DNA of 64,000 nt from VRUE01 sp963732225 (GTDB lineage: Bacteria > Actinomycetota > Thermoleophilia > Solirubrobacterales > 70-9). The stretch is taken from positions 1,219,107 through 1,283,106 of the forward strand of contig CAVSYR010000002.1 of assembly GCA_963732225.1 (NCBI GenBank), read 5' to 3'. Below are positions 1 to 25,746 of the stretch, in pieces; position 1 is the first letter of the stretch, and each line of letters starts with the position of its first letter. Made by a program: the position numbers and the translations under genes. Below the pieces are notes generated by a model. The model ran no database searches and was not told the origin of the DNA. It was given only the letters and a program-made list of their open reading frames with translations.

Positions 1-1
1 C

Positions 2-14328
<14,327 letters not shown>

Positions 14329-14332
<4 letters not shown>

Positions 14333-17300
14333 GCGCCCCCGACCGCGACGTCGTTGATGCGCTGCGCACGACGCTGAAGGAACGCGACCGGCTGCGCAAG
14401 GAGAACACGCGCCTGCTCAGCGGCGCCGAGGAGCCGATCGCGATCGTCGGCATGAGCTGCCGCTTCCCCGGCGGGGTCGAGACGCCCGAGCAGCTCTGGC
14501 AGCTGGTCGCCGAGGAGCGCGACGTGATCGGCGCCATCCCCACGGACCGCGGCTGGGAGATCGAGCCGCTCTTTGACCCAGACCCCGAGGTGGCGGGGAC
14601 GACCTACGTGCGCGAGGGCGGCTTCCTCGCCGACGCGGCTGGCTTCGACGCCGGTTTCTTCGGCATCAGCCCGCGCGAAGCGCTGGCCAGCGACGCTCAG
14701 CAGCGGCTCTCGCTCGAGTGCGGCTGGGAGGCGCTGGAAGCCGCCGGGCTCAACCCGCTGGGGCTGAAGCGCAGCCAGACCGGCGTCTTCGTCGGCCTGG
14801 TTCTCCACGACTACGGGCTGGGCGCCTGGGTCAACGACCTCGAGGGCTACCTCAGCCTCGGCAACTCGGCCAGCGTCGCCTCCGGCCGCATCGCCTACAC
14901 GCTCGGCCTCGAGGGCCCGGCGCTGACGATCGACACCGCCTGCTCGTCCTCGCTGGTGACGATCCACCTCGCTGTGCAGTCGCTGCGGCGGGGGGAGTGC
15001 AGCCTCGCCCTGGCCGGCGGCTCGACGGTCATCTCCAGCCCCAGCATCTTCATCGACGCCGCCCGCCAGCGCAGCCTGGCGCCGGACGGCCGCTGCAAGG
15101 CCTTCGCCGAGTCGGCCGACGGCCTCGGTGCCGCCGAGGGCGCCGGCATGGTCCTGCTCGAGCGGCTCTCCGACGCGCAGCGCAACGGCCGCCGCATCCT
15201 CGCCGTTATCCGCGGCTCGGCGATCAACCAGGACGGCGCCTCCAACGGCCTGCCGGCGCCGAGCGGGCCCGCCCAGGAGCGGGTGATCCGCCAGGCCCTC
15301 GCCAACGCCCGCCTGCAGCCGGCCGACGTCGACGCGGTCGAGGCCCACGGCACCGGCACCCCGCTCGGCGACCCGATCGAGGCCAACGCCCTGCTCGCCA
15401 CCTACGGCCAGGACCGCGAGCAGCCGCTGTTGCTCGGCTCGGTCAAGTCGAACATCGGCCACACCCAGGCCGCGGCCGGGGTCGCCGGCGTGATCAAGAT
15501 GGTGATGGCGATGCGCGAAGGCGTGCTGCCGAAGACCCTCCACGTCGACTCGCCCTCGTCCAAGGTCGATTGGACGCAGGGCAAGGTAGAGCTGCTGGCC
15601 GAGCCGGTGGAGTGGACGGCCAACGGCCGCCCGCGCCGCGCCGGCATCTCCTCCTTCGGCATCAGCGGCACCAACGCCCACCTCATCCTCGAGCAGCCCC
15701 CGGCGCCGCAGGCAACGGAGGATGGGGAAGCCGCGGACCCGGGCGAGCCGGCCCTGGACCGGGTGCCGCTCTTGCTCTCGGCCAAGTCCGAGGGGGCGCT
15801 GCGCGATTCGGCCGGGCGCCTTGCCGCCCACCTCGAGCGCAACCCCGAGCTCGACCTCGGCGACGTCGCCCACTCGCTCGCCGCCGGCAAGCCGGCCTTC
15901 GAGCAGCGCGCGCTGGCGGTCGGCCGCGATCGCGACGAGCTCCGCACCGCCCTCGCGGCCTTCGCCGCCGGCGGCGAGAGCGAGGGCATCGTCAGCGGCA
16001 GCGCCCGGGAGGACCGCCGTCCCGTCTTCCTCTTCTCCGGCTACGGCTCGCAGTGGCCCGGCATGGCGCTGGAGCTGATCGAGGCATCGCCGCGCTTCGC
16101 CCGGCGCATGCGCGAGTGCACGGAAGCACTCGAGCCCCACCTCGAGTGGAACCTCGACGACATCTTGCGCGGCGCCGAGGGCGTGCCGACCTACGAGTGG
16201 CCGGGCGTCGGCATCCCGGCGCTGTTCGCGACCAGCATCGCCCTGGCCGATCTCTGGCGCGCCTGCGGGGTCGAGCCGGCCGCGGTGGCCGGCCACTCCC
16301 AGGGCGAGATCGTCGCCGCCTGCGTTGCAGGCGCGATCAGCCTCGACGAAGCCGCCTACGCGACGGTGGCCCGGATTGAGGTGATGAAGCCGATGGAGCA
16401 GATGGGCGGCACAATGGCCGCGGTCGCCCTCTCCGAGAGCGAGCTCGAGGCGCGGCTCGAGCAGTGGCAGGGCAAGCTCGACATCGCCACCCTCAACGGC
16501 CCCGCCTCGAGCGTCGTCTCCGGTGACATCGATGCGGTCGAGGAGCTGGTCGCCCAGTGCGAGGCCGAGGGCATCCAGGCGCGGAAGATCCGCGGCGCCA
16601 CCGGCGCCTCGCACTCGCATCACGCCGAGTCCCTGCGCGGGCCGCTGCTCGAGGCCCTCGGCCGGCTGGCGCCGCGTAGCAGCGAGATCCCCTTCTACTC
16701 GACCGTGACCGGCGAGCGGATCGACACCGCCGAGCTCGACGCCGAGTACTGGTACCGCAACCTGCGCCAGACCGTGCGCCTCGCCCCCGTGGTCGGCGAC
16801 CTGATCGAGGCCGGCCACCGCACCCTGATCGAGGTCAGCCCGCACCCGGTGCTGACGATCGGCCTGCAGGAAACGGCGCAGGCGACGGCGGGCGGCAGCG
16901 CGGCCAGGGTGCTCGGCACCCTGCGCCGCAAGGAGGGCGGCTCGCAGCGCTTCGCCATCTCCTTCGCCGAGGCGATCGCCGCCGGCGCCGCGGTCGAGTG
17001 GGAGACCCTCTTCGGCCCGGAAGCGGGGACGGTGCCGTTGCCGACCTACCCGTTCCAGCACCAGCGCTACTGGGTCGACAGCAGCCTGCCGGGCTCGAGC
17101 GCCGCCGCGGTCGGGCTCAGCGGCGGCGCCCATCCCTTCCTCGGCGCCGCGATCGAGGACCCCGAGAGTGAAGGGGTCACCCTCGCCGGCCGCGTCTCCC
17201 TGCAGTCGCACCCCTGGCTGGTCGATCATGCCGGCCTCGGCACCGTGCTCTTCCCCGGCACCGGCTTCGTCGAGGTGGCCCTGCGAGCCGGGCGCGAGGT

Positions 17301-20300
17301 CGGCTGCGAGCTGCTCGAGGAGCTGACCCTGCAGGCACCGCTGCTGCTGCCCGACTCGGCGAGCCTCGCCCTGCGCGTCACCCTCGGCGCTCCGGGCGAG
17401 CGCGGCGAGCGTTCGATCGCGATCTACGCCCGCCCCGAGTCGGGGGAGGGCGAGCCGGCGGAGTGGACCCGCCACGCCGAGGGAGTTGTCTCGGCCGAGC
17501 AGCCGCGGCTGGCGGCGCGGCTCGAGCAGTGGCCGCCGCCGGCTGCCGAGCCGATCGACCTGGAGGGGCTCTACGACCGGCTCGCCGATGCCGGCTTCGA
17601 GTACGGCCCGGCCTTCCAGGGCCTGACCGCCGCTTGGCGGGCTGGCGACGACGTCTTCGCCGAGGTCTCGCTGGCGCCCGAGCAGGCTCACGAAGCGAGC
17701 CGCTTCGGCCTGCATCCCGCCCTGCTCGACTCGGCCCTGCACAGCATGCTCGCCGCCGAACTGGACGGCGGCGGCGAGCTCAGCCCGAAGCTGCCCTTCG
17801 CCTGGGAGGGAGTCGCAGTGCGGGCCGACATTGCCGGCGAGCTGCGGGTCAAGCTCAGCCCCAAGGGACAGGAGGAGCTCTCGCTGCTGCTCGCCGACAA
17901 CGAGGGCACACCGCTGGCCACGGTCGCCTCGGTGCGGGCGCGCGAGTTGCCGCCGGAGGCGCTGTCCGGCGCCGCCGGCAAGGGCGCCGGCCTGCTCGTC
18001 GTGGGCTGGCGTGAGGTGGAGACGGAGGGTGCTCCCCCGTCGCCGGCCAAGCTGGTCGAGCTCTCAGAGCTCAACTTCGCCACTTCCCAGAGCGCCGCCG
18101 AGACCGCCCTGGCGGCCACGGCGAGCACCCTCTCCCTGGTCCAGGAGTGGCTTGGCAGCAAGGATCCGGAGGCCTCGCGGCTGGTGCTGCTGACCCGGGG
18201 AGCGGTGGCGGCGACCGAGGGGGAGGACGCCGACCCCGTTGGCAGCGCTGTCTGGGGCCTGTTGCGCTCGGCCCAGACCGAGCACCCCGGCCGGATCGCC
18301 CTGATCGACAGCGACGGCAGCGAGGCCTCGGCGGCGGCACTTGCCGCGGCGCTCGACGCCACCGCCAGCGAGCCCGAGCTCGCCCTGCGCGAGGGCCGGG
18401 CGCTCGCTCCGCGCCTGGCCGAGGCCGAGCGCGCCACGGAGTCGCTGCTGCCACCGCCGGCGCCGTGGGCGCTGCGAGCGCCGACCCAGGGCACGCTCGA
18501 GGGGCTGGCGCTGGTGCCGGCGCCGCAGGCGCTGGAGCCGCTCGGGCCGAGTCAGGTGCGGGTCGCGGTCCACGCCGCCGGGGTCAACTTCCGCGACGTG
18601 CTCTCGGTGCTCGGGCTCTTCCCCGGCGAGGCTCGGATCGGCGGCGAGGGGGCCGGAGTGGTGGTCGAGGTCGGCGCCGAGGTCGAGGGCCTGGTGCCAG
18701 GCGACCGCGTGCTCGGGCCGATGCCGGGCGCCTTCGGCCCGCTGGTCGTGGCCGAGTCGCAGCTGCTCGTCCCGCTGCCCGCCGGCTGGAGCTTCGAGCA
18801 GGGCGCGGCGCTGCCGATGGTCTACGCGACCGCCTACTTCCGCCTCTTCGACACCGGTGGGCTTAAGAGCGGCGAGCGGGTCCTGATCCACGCCGGCGCC
18901 GGCGGCGTCGGCATGGCCGCGATCCAGCTCGCCCAGCGCGCCGGCGCCGAGGTCTTCGCCACCGCCAGCCCCTCCAAGTGGGGGGCGCTGCGTGAGCTGG
19001 GCATCGCCGAGGACCACATCGCGTCCTCGCGCGACACCGAGTTCGGTGCGCGCTTCCTCGAGCAGACCGGCGGCCAGGGCGTCGACGTCGTGCTCAACTC
19101 GCTGACCGGCGAGTTCATCGACGCCTCGCTGGCGCTGATGCCGCGCGGCGGGCGCTTCCTCGAGATGGGCAAGGCCGACCTGCGCGACCCCGAGCGCATC
19201 GCCGCCGAGCACCCCGGCGTCTCCTACCGCGCCGAGGACCTCGGCGAGATGGCGCCGCAGCGCCTGCGCGAGGTGCTGCTCGAGGTCGTCGGCCTGCTCG
19301 AGGCGGGCGAGCTGAGCCACGCGCCGCTGGAATGCTGGGACGTGCGCCACGCCCGCGAGGCCTTCCGCCATCTGCGCGAGGGCCACAACGTGGGCAAGAT
19401 CGTGCTCAGCGTCCCGCGCGGAATCGACCCCGAGCGCACCGTCCTGATCAGCGGCGGCACCGGCGGCCTCGGCGGCCTCTTCGCCCGCCACCTCGTCACT
19501 GCCCACGGCGCTCGTCACCTGCTGTTGATCAGTCGCAGCGGGCGCGAGGCTCAGGGCGCGGCCGAGCTCGAGGCCGAGCTGACCGAGCTCGGCGCCGAGG
19601 TCCGGATCGAGGCCTGCGACGCCGCCGACCGCGAGCAGCTCGCCGCGCTGATCGCCTCGATCGATCCGGCGCGGCCGCTCGGCGCCGTCGTCCACGCCGC
19701 CGGCACGGTCGCCGATGGCACGGTCGAGGCGATGGTCGCGGAGCAGCTGCACACCGTCTTCGCGCCCAAGGTCGACGGCGCCTGGCACCTGCACGAGCTG
19801 ACCGCCGGGCTCGACCTCTCCGCCTTCGTCCTGGTCTCCGGGCTGGCCGGCACGATGGGCACGCCGGGCCAGGCCAACTACGCCGCCGCCAACTCCTTCC
19901 TCGACGGCCTGGCCGCGCACCGCAAGGCGCTGGGGCTGGCGGCCGAGTCGATGGCCTGGGGGGTCTGGGGAGAATCCGGCGGCGCCGCCGGGATGTTCGA
20001 CGATGCCGCCCTCTCGCGGATGGAAAGGGCCGGCGTCGCGATCCTTTCCGACGCCGAGGGCCTGCGACTCTTCGACGCCGCGCTCGGCGCCGACCTGGCG
20101 CAGACGGTGCCGGCACCCTTCAACCGCGGCTCGCTGCGCCGCCTTGCCGAGGCCGGCACCCTGCCGGCGCTGCTCTCCGAGCTGGCCGGCACGCCGCGCC
20201 GCCGGCGCTCCGCCGCGGCCGCCGGCGCATTGGCGGCGAAGCTGGCCATGCTGGGGGAGGCCGAGCGCGAGGCGCTGGTCCTCGACATCGTCCGCGGCGA

Positions 20301-23300
20301 GGCAGCCGCGGTGCTCGGCCACGACTCCGCGGCCGAGGTCGACCCCGACGCCGCCTTCAAGCAGCTCGGCTTCGACTCGCTGGCCGCGGTCGAGCTGCGC
20401 AACCGGCTCGCCGTCGCCACCGGGATCGAGCTGCCGGCCGCGGTCGGCTTCGATTACCCCTCGCCGCGCGAGCTGGCCTCCTACCTGCTGCGCGAGGCAA
20501 CCGGCGGCGCGGCGGTGGAGCAGGTCGTGGTCCGCGCCCAGGCCTCCGAGGAGCCGATCGCGATCGTCGGCATGGCCTGCCGCTTTCCCGGCGAGATCGA
20601 CTCGCCGCAGGGGCTCTGGGAGATGGTCGCCGAGGGGCGCGAGGGGATCTCGGAGTTCCCCGCCGACCGCGGCTGGGACCTCGCCGGCCTCTACCACCCC
20701 GACCCCGATCACCAAGGCACCACCTACCAGCGCGAGGGCGGCTTCCTTGCTGACGTGGCCGGCTTCGACGCCGCCTTCTTCGGCATCTCGCCGCGCGAGG
20801 CGCTCTCCATTGACCCCCAGCAGCGGCTGCTGCTGGAAACGGTCTGGGAGGCGCTGGAGGACGCCCGCGTCGACCTCTCCTCGCTGCGCGGCAGCGCCAC
20901 CGGGACGTTTGCCGGGATCACCTTCCAGGACTACATATTCGGTGTCAGCGGGACCGAGGACGGGGCCGAGGGCTACCGGATGACCGGGATGGCGGCCAGC
21001 GTCGCCTCCGGCCGCATCGCCTACGCGCTCGGCCTCGAGGGCCCGGCGATCACGATCGACACCGCCTGCTCGTCCTCGCTGGTCGCGGCTCACCTGGCGG
21101 CGGCGGCGCTGCGCTCCGGCGAGTGCTCGCTGGCGCTCGCCGGCGGCGCCACCGTGCTGGCGACGCCGGGCGCCTTCATCGAATTCTCGCGCCAGCGCGG
21201 CGGCGCCATCGACAGCCGCTCGAAGTCCTTCGCCGAGGGCGCCGACGGGATCGGCATCTCCGAGGGCGTCGGCGTCCTTGTCCTCGAGCGCCTCTCCGAT
21301 GCCGAAGCCAACGGGCACAGCGTCCTCGCCACGATCCGCGGCTCGGCAGTCAACCAGGACGGCGCCTCCAACGGCCTGACGGCTCCGAACGGTCCCTCGC
21401 AGGAGCGGGTGATCCGCCAGGCCCTGGCCAACGCCCGGCTCGAGCCCCGCGACGTCGACGTGGTCGAGGCGCACGGCACCGGCACCGTGCTCGGCGACCC
21501 GATCGAGGCCGGGGCGCTGCTCGCCACCTACGGCCAGGACCGCGAGGCGCCGCTCTGGCTCGGCTCGATCAAGTCGAACATCGGCCACACCCAGGCCGCG
21601 GCCGGGGTCGCCGGCGTGATCAAGACGGTGATGGCGATGCGCGAAGGCATGCTGCCGAAGACGCTCCACGTCGATGCGCCCTCCTCCAAGATCGACTGGG
21701 AGGCGGGCAGGGTCGAGCTGCTGACCGAGCCGGTCGAGTGGCGGCCCAACGGCCATCCCCGCCGCGCCGCCGTCTCCTCCTTCGGCATCAGCGGCACCAA
21801 CGCCCACCTGATCCTCGAGGAAGGGCCGCGGCCCGAGGCCGAGGACGGCGATCCGCAGCCAAGTGAGAGGCCGTTGCCGTTCGTGGTCTCGGCCAAGTCC
21901 GCGGCGGCCCTGCGCGAGGCGGCCGACCGCCTCGCCGACCGCCTCGAGCGCGATCCCGGGCTTGACCTCGCCGACGTCGCTCACTCCCTGCTCAGCACCC
22001 GGGTGGCGCTGGAGCAGCGCGCCGCCGTGGTCGGCGAGGACCGCGAGCAGGTGCTGGCCGACCTGCGGGCCCTCGCCGCCGGCGAGCCCGCCGCCGGCAG
22101 CTTCACCGCCAGCGCCCGCAGTGGCCGCCTCGCCTATCTCTTCACCGGCCAGGGCTCGCAGCGGGCGGAGATGGGCAAGGGGCTGTACGAGGCATTTCCG
22201 GCCTACGCGGAGGCGCTCAACCGGGCCTGCGCCGCTATCGACGAGCACCTCGAGCGGCCGCTGGCGGACGTCCTCTTTGCTGCGCCCGGCTCGGCCGAGG
22301 CGGAGCTGCTCGACCACACGACCTACGCCCAGCCCGCCCTCTTCGCCACCGAGTTTGCTCTGCACGGCCTGCTCGAGTCCTGGGGGTTGAGGCCCGACCT
22401 GCTCGCCGGCCACTCAGTGGGGGAGATCGTCGCCGCCCATATCGCCGGGGTCTTCTCGCTCGCCGACGCGGCGAAGCTGATCTGCGCCCGCGGCAAGCTG
22501 ATGGGCGACCTGCCGGAGGGCGGGGCGATGCTGGCGATCGAGGCCGACGAGGAGGAGCTAGCCGAATCGCTCACCGGCAGGGAGGACGCGGTCTCGCTCG
22601 CCGCCGTCAACGGCCCGCGCGCCGTGGTCGTCTCCGGCGCGGCCGGCGCGATCGCCGAGCTGGAGTCGGAGTGGGCGGGACGGCAGAGGAAGACCAAGCG
22701 TCTGGTGGTCTCCCACGCCTTCCACTCGCCCCTGATCGAGCCGATGCTGGAGGAGTTCGCCGCGGTCGTCGCCTCGCTCGAGCTCAACGAGCCCTCACTG
22801 CCCGTCATCTCCAACACCAGCGGCGAGCAGCTCACTGCCGAGCAGGCGATCGACCCTGCCTACTGGGTCGCCCACGCCAGGCAGCCGGTCCGCTTCGCCG
22901 ACTCGGTCGCGGCGCTGGAGCGGCTGGGCGCCTCGACCTACCTCGAGCTCGGTCCCGACCCGGTGTTGAGCGCGATCGCGGCGGCGGCGCTGGAGAACGA
23001 GTCGAAGGCGACGCTGGTCCCCACCCTGCGCGCGGGTCGCGACGAGGCCTCGTCGCTGACCCTGGCGCTTGCCTCGGCCCACGCCGCCGGCGCCACGGTC
23101 GAGTGGGCGCGCTTCTTCGCCGGCACGACGGTAAAGACGGTGCCGCTGCCCACCTACCCCTTCCAGCGCAAGCCCTACTGGATCTCGGTTGCCAGCGCGG
23201 CCTCGGACCCGAGCGCGGTCGGCCAGGCCGCCGCCGGGCACCCGTTCCTCGGCGCCGCGATCGAGGACCCCGACGGCGAGGGGCTGATCCTCACCGGCCG

Positions 23301-25743
23301 CATCTCGCTGCAGTCGCACCCCTGGCTGGCCGACCACGTCGCAGGGGGCACCGTTCTCCTTCCCGGCACCGCCTTCGTCGAGCTGGCGCAGGCGGCCGGC
23401 CTGGCGGTTGGCTCCTCGCTGCTCAGCGAGCTGACCCTGCAGGCGCCCCTCGTCCTGCCCGAGAGCGGCGGCGTGCAGCTCCAGGTCAGGGTCGGCGGCG
23501 AGGCCGAGGACGGCGGCCGGCCCCTCGCCATCCACGCTCGCCCGGAGTCCGGTGGGGCAGAGGAAGAGGAAGCGCGGGATTGGGTGCTGTACGCGGAGGG
23601 CGTGCTCTCGGCGGCGGCGCCGGGTCCCCTCGAGCGGCACGGTGCCTGGCCGCCCACCGGGGCGGAGCCCGTCGACACCGCCACCGTCTACGACGGCCTC
23701 GCCGCCGTCGGGCTCGACTACGGTCCCGCCTTCCAGGGCCTGACCAAGGCCTGGCGGCTGGGGGAGGAGCTCTACGCCGAGATCGGTCTGGCCGAGGAGC
23801 AGCGCGGCGAAGCCGATCGCTACGGAGTGCACCCCGCCCTGCTCGACGCCGCCCTGCACGCGGCGCTGCTCTCCGCCGCTGAAGCCGAGAGCGAGCCGCA
23901 CCTTCCCGCCGCCTTCGCCGACGTCGCCCTGGTTGGAGCGGGGGTCGACGAGCTGCGGGTCAAGGTCTCTCCCCGAGAGGATGGAGTCACGGTCGAGCTG
24001 AGCGACGGCGACGGCAAGCCATTGGGTCGCCTTGGCTCGGTCGGGTTCGAGGCCGCTTCCCTGGGCGATCTCGGCGCGGCGACCGTCCGAGAGGACCTGC
24101 TCAGGCTCGAGTGGCGGCAGGTCGCAGCTGGCGAGGCGGATCGCGGCGGGGCCGCTGTCCGCGAGTTGGTCGAGCTCGAGCTCGAATCTTCAGATGACCC
24201 GCTCGCCGACGCCGGCATGGCAGCGCGCGGGGCGCTGAAGCTGATCCAGTCAGGCCTCGCGGAGGAGACCGGCGGGGGCGCGACAGTGGCGCTGCTCAGC
24301 ACCAACGCCGTTGTCGCCGCGGTGGGGGAGAGCGCCGACCTGACCGCGGCGAGCGCCCTCGGCATCGTGCGCTCGGCGCAGATCGAGCACCCGGGACGCT
24401 TCGCCTTCATCGACAGCGACGGCAGCGAGGCCTCCCAGGCGGCGCTTCCGACCGCGCTCGCCCTCAGCTTCGACGAGCCCCAGCTGGCCCTGCGCGAGGG
24501 CCACTTGCTGGCGCCGCGGATCGTCCCGGCGAGCGCCGATGGCGGTCCCGGCGGGGGAGAGGAGCAGGCACCGCGGCCACTCGACCCCGAGCGCACCGTG
24601 CTGATCGCCGCGGGCCCGGGCGGCATCGGCGCCCTGCTCGCTCAACACCTGCGTGAGCGCCACGGCCTCGCCAACGTGCTCCTGGTCGAGAACGCCGCCG
24701 AGCGCGGCGAGCTCGAGGCGGCGCTCGCCTCGATCGACCCCGCGCACCCGCTTGGAGCCGTGATCTGCGCCGCGGGCGGGCGCGACGCTGCCTGGCACCT
24801 GCACGAGCTGACCGCCGAGCTCAACCTCTCCGCCTTCGTGCTCTTCTCCTCGGTGGCGGGGACGCTGGGCAGTCCCGGCCGGGAGGATCACGCGGCCTCC
24901 AGCGCCTTCCTCGACGCTCTCGCCGGCCGGCGACGGTCGCAGGGGCTGGCGGCGCTCTCGATCGGCTGGGGCCTGTGGGAGCGCGAAAGCGCGCTCCTTG
25001 CCGACCTCGATCCGACCGACAGGCTGCGGCTGCGGCGCCTTGGCGGCGATCCCCTGAGCGATCAGCAAGGGCTTGCCCTCTTCGACGCCGCGCTGGGCGT
25101 CGCCGGCGCTCTGGTGCTTGCGGGCGGCGTCAACCGTGCCGGCCTGAGGACGCTGGCCGAGGCCGAAGCCGTGCCGCCGATCCTGCTCGAGATGGTCCCC
25201 CGGCGCGGCGCCCGGCGCGCGGCGCCGAGCGTCTCACTGGCCGACAAGCTCGCGACCCTGCCGGAGGCTGAGCACGAGGCGACCGCCCTCGAGCTGGTCC
25301 GCCGCGAGGTGGCGGCCGTGCTCGGCCACGCCTCGGCCGAGGAAGTCGCCGTCGACCGCCCCTTCAACGAGCTCGGCTTCGACTCGCTCGCCGCGGTGGA
25401 GATGCGCAACCGGCTCGGCCAGGTCAGTGGGCTGAGCCTGCCGGCGACGGTGGTCTTCGACTATCCGACCACGGCGGCGCTGGCCAGCTACCTGCTCGCC
25501 GAGGTCAAGGGTGGAGGCGACGGGGGCGGTGCCGATGCCGAGCTCGGCCGGCTCGAAGCGGCCCTCGGCGAGATCGCCGCCGAGGATCCGCGGCGCCAGG
25601 GCCTCGCCGCCCACCTGAGGGCGCTGGCGGCTGATCTGGAAGGCGCCGGCAGCGGCGAGAACGGCGACGCCGAGCTCGGCCGGCTGGAGTCCGCTTCCGA
25701 TGAGGAGCTGCTCGAGTTCATCGACGAACAGGTCGGCGGGTAG
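14329..25743 (+). CDS. Modular type I polyketide synthase, modules 4-5
   Basis: GTG start overlaps the previous stop by 4 bases (GTGA). Residues 1-30 form a charged coiled-coil-like docking helix. Module 4: KS 33-455, AT 563-915, DH 934-1211, ER 1378-1698, KR 1700-1888, ACP 1981-2058. Module 5: KS 2074-2500, AT 2600-2952, DH 2970-3248, KR 3418-3555, ACP 3648-3728, then a C-terminal docking tail. AT4 is atypical: GYGSQW for GQGSQ and GASH at the specificity site. ER4 has the NADPH loop HAGAGGVG. KR4 has the Tyr and Asn, but Gly where the catalytic Ser should be (VSGLAG). AT5 is malonyl type (HAFH). KR5 is shortened and lacks the catalytic Lys segment, Tyr (now His) and Asn, so it should be dead. 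DH4 and DH5 keep HxxxGxxxxP and LLDxxLH. Module 4 is expected to reduce fully if KR4 works; module 5 should leave a ketone. Confidence 0.97.
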
Positions 25744-25746
25744 CAG

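Noticed and set aside
16015..17070. Assigning a definite extender unit to AT4
   Set aside because: GASH does not match a signature I can assign with confidence.
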